From NCBI GenBank assembly GCA_023388075.1, contig JAEWGX010000123.1, positions 1 to 25,554 on the forward strand: 25,554 bases of DNA, written 5' to 3'. Shown piece by piece: positions 22,787 through 25,554 of this stretch. The translations under genes were made by a program, and so were the position numbers. A model generated the notes under the pieces. The model did no database searches. It saw nothing but the letters and a program-made list of their open reading frames with translations, and was not told the origin of the DNA. This stretch comes from Pseudomonadota bacterium (lineage in GTDB: Bacteria > Pseudomonadota > Gammaproteobacteria > Burkholderiales > Burkholderiaceae_E). Within the stretch, counting starts at the first letter, position 1. Every line of letters begins with the position of its first letter.

Positions 22787-23798
22787 ATGAGCCAGCCCGA
22801 TCCGCTCTCGGAGGCGTTGCGCAGCGTGCAGCTGAGCGGGGCCATCTTCCTCGATGCCGAGCTGAGCGCACCCTGGGGCTTCGCGGCGCCACCTGCAAGT
22901 ACCGGCGCGCACCTGATCGCGCCCTCGGCGGAGCACCTCGTCCTCTTCCATCTCCTCATCGACGGCGAGGCCAGCGCGCGGCTCCCCGGACAGGCGCGGT
23001 TGCCGCTCGCGGCGGGCGACATCGCCGTGCTGCCAATGGGCGACGCCCATGAGCTGTGGAATGGACGCGTCTCCCGGCTCACCGACTCGTCCGCGCTGCT
23101 GCCGCGGATCCTGGCGGAGGGAACCGTCGCGGAGCGGGGCGGCGGCGGCGGTCGCCTGACCAAATTCATCTGCGGCTACATCGGCTGCGACCGCCTGGCC
23201 AGGCGGCTGTTCCTCTCCGGCTTGCCGCCCCTCTTCAAGGTGAACATCCGCCGCGGCCCGTCGGGCGCGTGGATCGAAAGCACCATCCGCCATCTCGCCG
23301 CGGAACGCGGCCCCGCGATTGCCGGACGCAGCGCCCTGCTCGCGAAGCTCGCCGAGGCATTGTTCATCGAGACGCTGCGTCTCTACATGGCCGACCTGCC
23401 GCGCCAGCGCACCGGCTGGCTGGCGGCCGCCCGCGATCCGGCGGTGGGCGCCGCGCTCGGCGCTGTCCACCGGGAGCGCCTGGACGGTAGCATCCCTGGC
23501 GGCACGGTCCGGCCTCTCGCGCACCGTGTTCGCGGAACGGTTCAGCCGGCTGCTCGGCGAGGCGCCGCTCGCCTATGTCGCGCGTTGCCGCATGCAACTC
23601 GGCGCGCGGCTGCTCGAGACCACCGACGAGCCGGTTCTGCAGGTGGCGCTGAACGCCGGCTACGAGTCCGAGGCCGCCTTCAACCGGGCCTTCAAGCGCG
23701 AGTTCGACCTGCCGCCCGCGCGCTACCGGACGCTGCGCCGGTCGACGCCCCGTGCGGCCGCCACGCCGCCGGGCTCCGGTCCCGCCGCGGCTCGATAG
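22787..23798 (+). pseudogene. AraC family regulator, reading frame broken near 23480
   Basis: The N-terminal cupin-like sensor region (GAIFLDAELSAPWGFAAPP, EHLVLFHLLIDGEA, AAGDIAVLPMGDAHEL) and the middle helical region (ALFIETLRLYMADL, RDPAVGAALGAVH) read in frame 2. The AraC DNA-binding domain (WTVASLAARSGLSRTVFAERFSRLLGEAPLAYVARCRMQLGARLL, then ALNAGYESEAAFNRAFKREF) reads in frame 3. The switch falls at about 23470-23481, where homologues keep one continuous domain. Two missing bases after 23480 would give HRERPWTVAS, a natural join. Without it the frame-2 product runs into unrelated sequence up to 23986 and lacks the helix-turn-helix. This could be a true frameshift or a sequencing error. 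No slippery site is evident. Confidence 0.8.
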
Positions 23799-23808
23799 GG
23801 GTCGTGAC

Positions 23809-23838
23809 GGCTCGGAAGGTCTTGGCTCAGAAGGTCTT
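23809..23838. repeat. 15-base tandem duplication across the cynS stop codon
   Basis: GGCTCGGAAGGTCTT is followed directly by GGCTCAGAAGGTCTT, two copies with one mismatch. On the minus strand the first copy read holds the last codons of cynS (Lys-Thr-Phe) and its TGA stop. The second copy has CGA at the stop position. This looks like a local slippage duplication. Confidence 0.8.
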
Positions 23839-24297
23839 GTACGGCAGAAACTTGCCGCTCAGCACCACGTTGACACGGTCGCCCTTCGGGTCGGACTCGC
23901 GCCGGATGTCCATGGAGAAGTCGATCGCGCTCATGATTCCGTCGCCGAACTCCTCGTGGATCAGCTCCTTGATGGTGGTGCCGTAGACGCTGATCACCTC
24001 GTACCAGCGATAGATCAGCGGGTCGGTCGGGACGGCCGTCGGCAGCGATCCCTTGTAGGGTACGGTCTGCAGCAGCAGCACCGCGTCCTCCGGAAGGTCG
24101 AACAGCTTGCCGACGGTCTCGGCCTGCTGCCGAGTCATCTGCATCTGGCCCATGCACGCGGCGGTGACCCACTCCTTGGACTGGCCCACGCGCTCGGCCA
24201 CGTCGGCCCACTTGAGGCCGAGCTTCACGCGACGGAACAGGATCAGGTCGGTCACGTCGTCACGCTTCATCGGCATCTCGGATCGGCTGGTGGTCAT
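23827..24297 (-). CDS. cynS: Cyanate hydratase (cyanase)
   Basis: Cyanase converts cyanate and bicarbonate to carbamate, which breaks down to ammonia and CO2. The 156-residue length is normal. The N-terminal helical DNA-binding-like domain (LILFRRVKLGLKWADVAERVGQSKEWVTAACMGQ) leads to the C-terminal catalytic domain. The catalytic residues are Arg97 and Glu100 (YRWYEVISVYG) and Ser123 (MSAIDF), equivalent to Arg96, Glu99 and Ser122 of the E. coli enzyme. The C-terminus LSGKFLPYK(T)F is typical. The ATG at 24297 has GGAGAG upstream. It lies 102 bases after an ABC transporter ATPase gene on the same strand, forming a cyanate uptake and degradation unit. Confidence 0.97.
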   Translation of the reverse strand: MTTSRSEMPMKRDDVTDLILFRRVKLGLKWADVAERVGQSKEWVTAACMGQMQMTRQQAETVGKLFDLPEDAVLLLQTVPYKGSLPTAVPTDPLIYRWYEVISVYGTTIKELIHEEFGDGIMSAIDFSMDIRRESDPKGDRVNVVLSGKFLPYKTF

Positions 24298-24399
24298 GGT
24301 CTGTTGCTCTCCATGGTGGTATTGAAATCTGGCCGTGCAGGGCCGCGCCAGGCTGCCTCTCGGAAATGGAGTCCGGTTCCCGGCGGGTCCGGTCCGGGT

Positions 24400-25335
24400 T
24401 CAGCGGAGGTATACCACCTTCGCCTGCGCCGGATCCGCCGTCGCGCCGTCATCGTCGAGTAGCGGCGGCTCCGGCGCTTCGCCGGCGGCGAGCCCCGGCC
24501 TGGCGACAGGGGGTCGCCGCGGATCATGCGCCGCCCGCACGGCGGGATCCTGGTAGGCCCGCGAGCGCTTGACCAGGAAGTCGAGCAGGTGGTTGCGGAT
24601 CCGATAGTACTGTGGATCGTGATGCATCGAGTCGCGGCTGCGATCGCGCGGCAGGGTGTTCTCGACGATCTCCGCGATCACCGCCCGCGGCCCGTTCGAC
24701 ATCAGCACGATCCGGTCGGCGAGCAGGATCGCCTCGTCCACGTCGTGCGTGATCATGAAGACCGTCTGCCGAGTGGCCTGGACGATCTTCATCAGCTCGT
24801 CCTGGATGGTCCCGCGGGTCAGCGCGTCCAGTGCGCCGAACGGCTCGTCCAGCAGCAGCATCTTGGGCTGGATCGCGAAGGCCCTTGCAATGCCGACACG
24901 CTGCTTCATGCCCCCGGAGAGCTCGCTAGGCTTGCGCCCCTCGGCACCGGCGAGGCCCACCATGGCGATGAACTCGCGGCAGTGAGCACGGACCTTCTCG
25001 CGTGACCAGTCCGGCCAGCGAGACCGCACACCGAACGCGACGTTGCTCATGACGCTCAGCCACGGCATCAGGGCGTGGCCCTGGAACACCACCCCGCGGT
25101 CGAGGCTGGGACCGGCCACTTCGCGGCCGTCCATCAGGATGACGCCACCGGAGGGCGCCTCCAGGCCCGCCAGCGCATTGAGGATGGTCGTCTTGCCACA
25201 GCCGGAGTGCCCGACCACGCAGACGAACTCGCCCCGCTCGATCTGGAAGCTCACGTCCTCGAACACCACGGTGTCCGTACGGGAGCCGCTTCCGGGAAAG
25301 ACCTTGCTCAGGTTCTGGATCTCGAGGAATGCCAT
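24400..25335 (-). CDS. cynD: ABC transporter ATPase, nitrate/cyanate type
   Basis: A 311-residue ATPase of the NrtD/CynD/SsuB group. Walker A is GHSGCGKT, the Q-loop is in VFQGHALMPWLSV, the signature is LSGGMKQR, Walker B is MLLLDEPFGALD and the H-loop is ITHDVDEA. The stretch NTLPRDRSRDSMHHDPQYYRIRNHLLDFLVKRS after the ATPase core is typical of the nitrate/cyanate subgroup. Beyond it is a low-complexity, proline- and acid-rich tail of about 50 residues that the family usually lacks. It starts four bases after the permease stop. The linked cyanase supports cyanate as a substrate, although nitrate-type transporters share this sequence. The symbol is used on that basis. Confidence 0.85.
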   Translation of the reverse strand: MAFLEIQNLSKVFPGSGSRTDTVVFEDVSFQIERGEFVCVVGHSGCGKTTILNALAGLEAPSGGVILMDGREVAGPSLDRGVVFQGHALMPWLSVMSNVAFGVRSRWPDWSREKVRAHCREFIAMVGLAGAEGRKPSELSGGMKQRVGIARAFAIQPKMLLLDEPFGALDALTRGTIQDELMKIVQATRQTVFMITHDVDEAILLADRIVLMSNGPRAVIAEIVENTLPRDRSRDSMHHDPQYYRIRNHLLDFLVKRSRAYQDPAVRAAHDPRRPPVARPGLAAGEAPEPPLLDDDGATADPAQAKVVYLR

Positions 25336-25339
25336 CGCG

Positions 25340-25554
25340 TCACTCCACGTAGGACACGAGGCTCGCGAGCCGCGCCAGCAGCTGGTCCAGGATCATGCCG
25401 ACCAGGCCGATCGCGAGGATGCCGGTGAGGATGTTGGCGATCGAGAGGTTGTTCCACTCGTTCCACACGAAGTAGCCGATGCCGGTGCCGCCCACCAGCA
25501 TCTCCGCCGCCACGATCACCAGCCAGGCGATGCCGATGGAGATCCGCATGCCGG
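25340..25554 (-). CDS. cynB: Nitrate/cyanate-type ABC transporter permease (N-terminal part outside the window)
   Basis: The last 71 or so residues of an inner-membrane permease; the gene continues beyond the window end. The visible part, with ISIGIAWLVIVAAEML, VGGTGIGYFVWNEWNNLSIANILTGILAIGLVGMILDQLLARL, closely follows the C-terminal permease domain of NtrB/CynB proteins. It includes two hydrophobic segments and the GTGIGYFVWNEWN stretch. The Met at 25549 is internal, not a start. It is transcribed toward the ATPase and cyanase genes, four bases from the former. A substrate-binding protein gene would be expected upstream of the missing part. Confidence 0.88.
   Translation of the reverse strand, partial: GMRISIGIAWLVIVAAEMLVGGTGIGYFVWNEWNNLSIANILTGILAIGLVGMILDQLLARLASLVSYVE

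Noticed and set aside
23460..23490. Programmed frameshift in the AraC-type gene
   Set aside because: There is no slippery heptamer or obvious stimulating structure, and regulators of this family are not known to use frameshifting. Mutation or sequencing error is simpler.

Overview
This is a GC-rich, densely coded stretch of a bacterial chromosome. The longest gap between genes is about 125 bases. Several traits point to a betaproteobacterium, probably Burkholderiales: a Bug/TctC-type binding protein, a DctPQM TRAP transporter, FCD-type GntR control, a cyanase with a nitrate/cyanate-type ABC transporter, and GC-saturated third codon positions. That assignment is an inference, because no rRNA or other marker gene lies in the window.

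Layout. (1) 1-3759, plus strand: the 3' part of a SUF iron-sulfur operon, sufD (5' end outside the window), sufS, a zinc-type sufU and sufT, with overlaps or 3-base gaps. An SDR dehydrogenase follows and ends at a symmetric hairpin. (2) 4663-6774, minus: a large BTAD/SARP-like regulator with a TolB-like domain and TPRs, divergent from a SAM methyltransferase, an exported cupin protein and an aldo/keto reductase (6884-9493, plus). (3) 9609-12517, plus: a complete TRAP transporter, dctP-dctQ-dctM, with stacked hairpins between dctP and dctQ. (4) 12514-20474, minus: a seven-gene run, read 5' to 3' as a TIM-barrel glycosidase-like protein, a GntR/FCD regulator, a Bug solute-binding protein, E1 alpha, E1 beta, an acetolactate-synthase-like ThDP enzyme, and an unrecognised protein made of two copies of one domain. 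(5) 20587-21907, plus, divergent from the run: an SMP-30/gluconolactonase-type lactonase and a VOC protein. (6) 21935-23798: a protein with two SnoaL-like domains, divergent from an AraC-type regulator whose reading frame is broken. (7) 23827-25554, minus: the end of an ABC permease gene, its ATPase gene and cyanase.

How the genes may work together. The lactonase, GntR regulator, Bug binding protein and glycosidase-like protein share a divergent AT-rich promoter region containing palindromes. They look like an uptake and opening module for a sugar acid or lactone. Downstream on the same strand, an E1 alpha/beta pair has no E2 or E3 gene beside it. It is translationally coupled to a second ThDP enzyme and followed by the two-copy protein. 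This is the least conventional part of the window and the best candidate for an undescribed pathway. The unknown protein also ends tail to tail with dctM, sharing a CTAG at the stop codons. The cyanase block is a conventional cyanate uptake and detoxification unit.

No tRNA, rRNA, CRISPR array, insertion sequence or phage gene was recognised.
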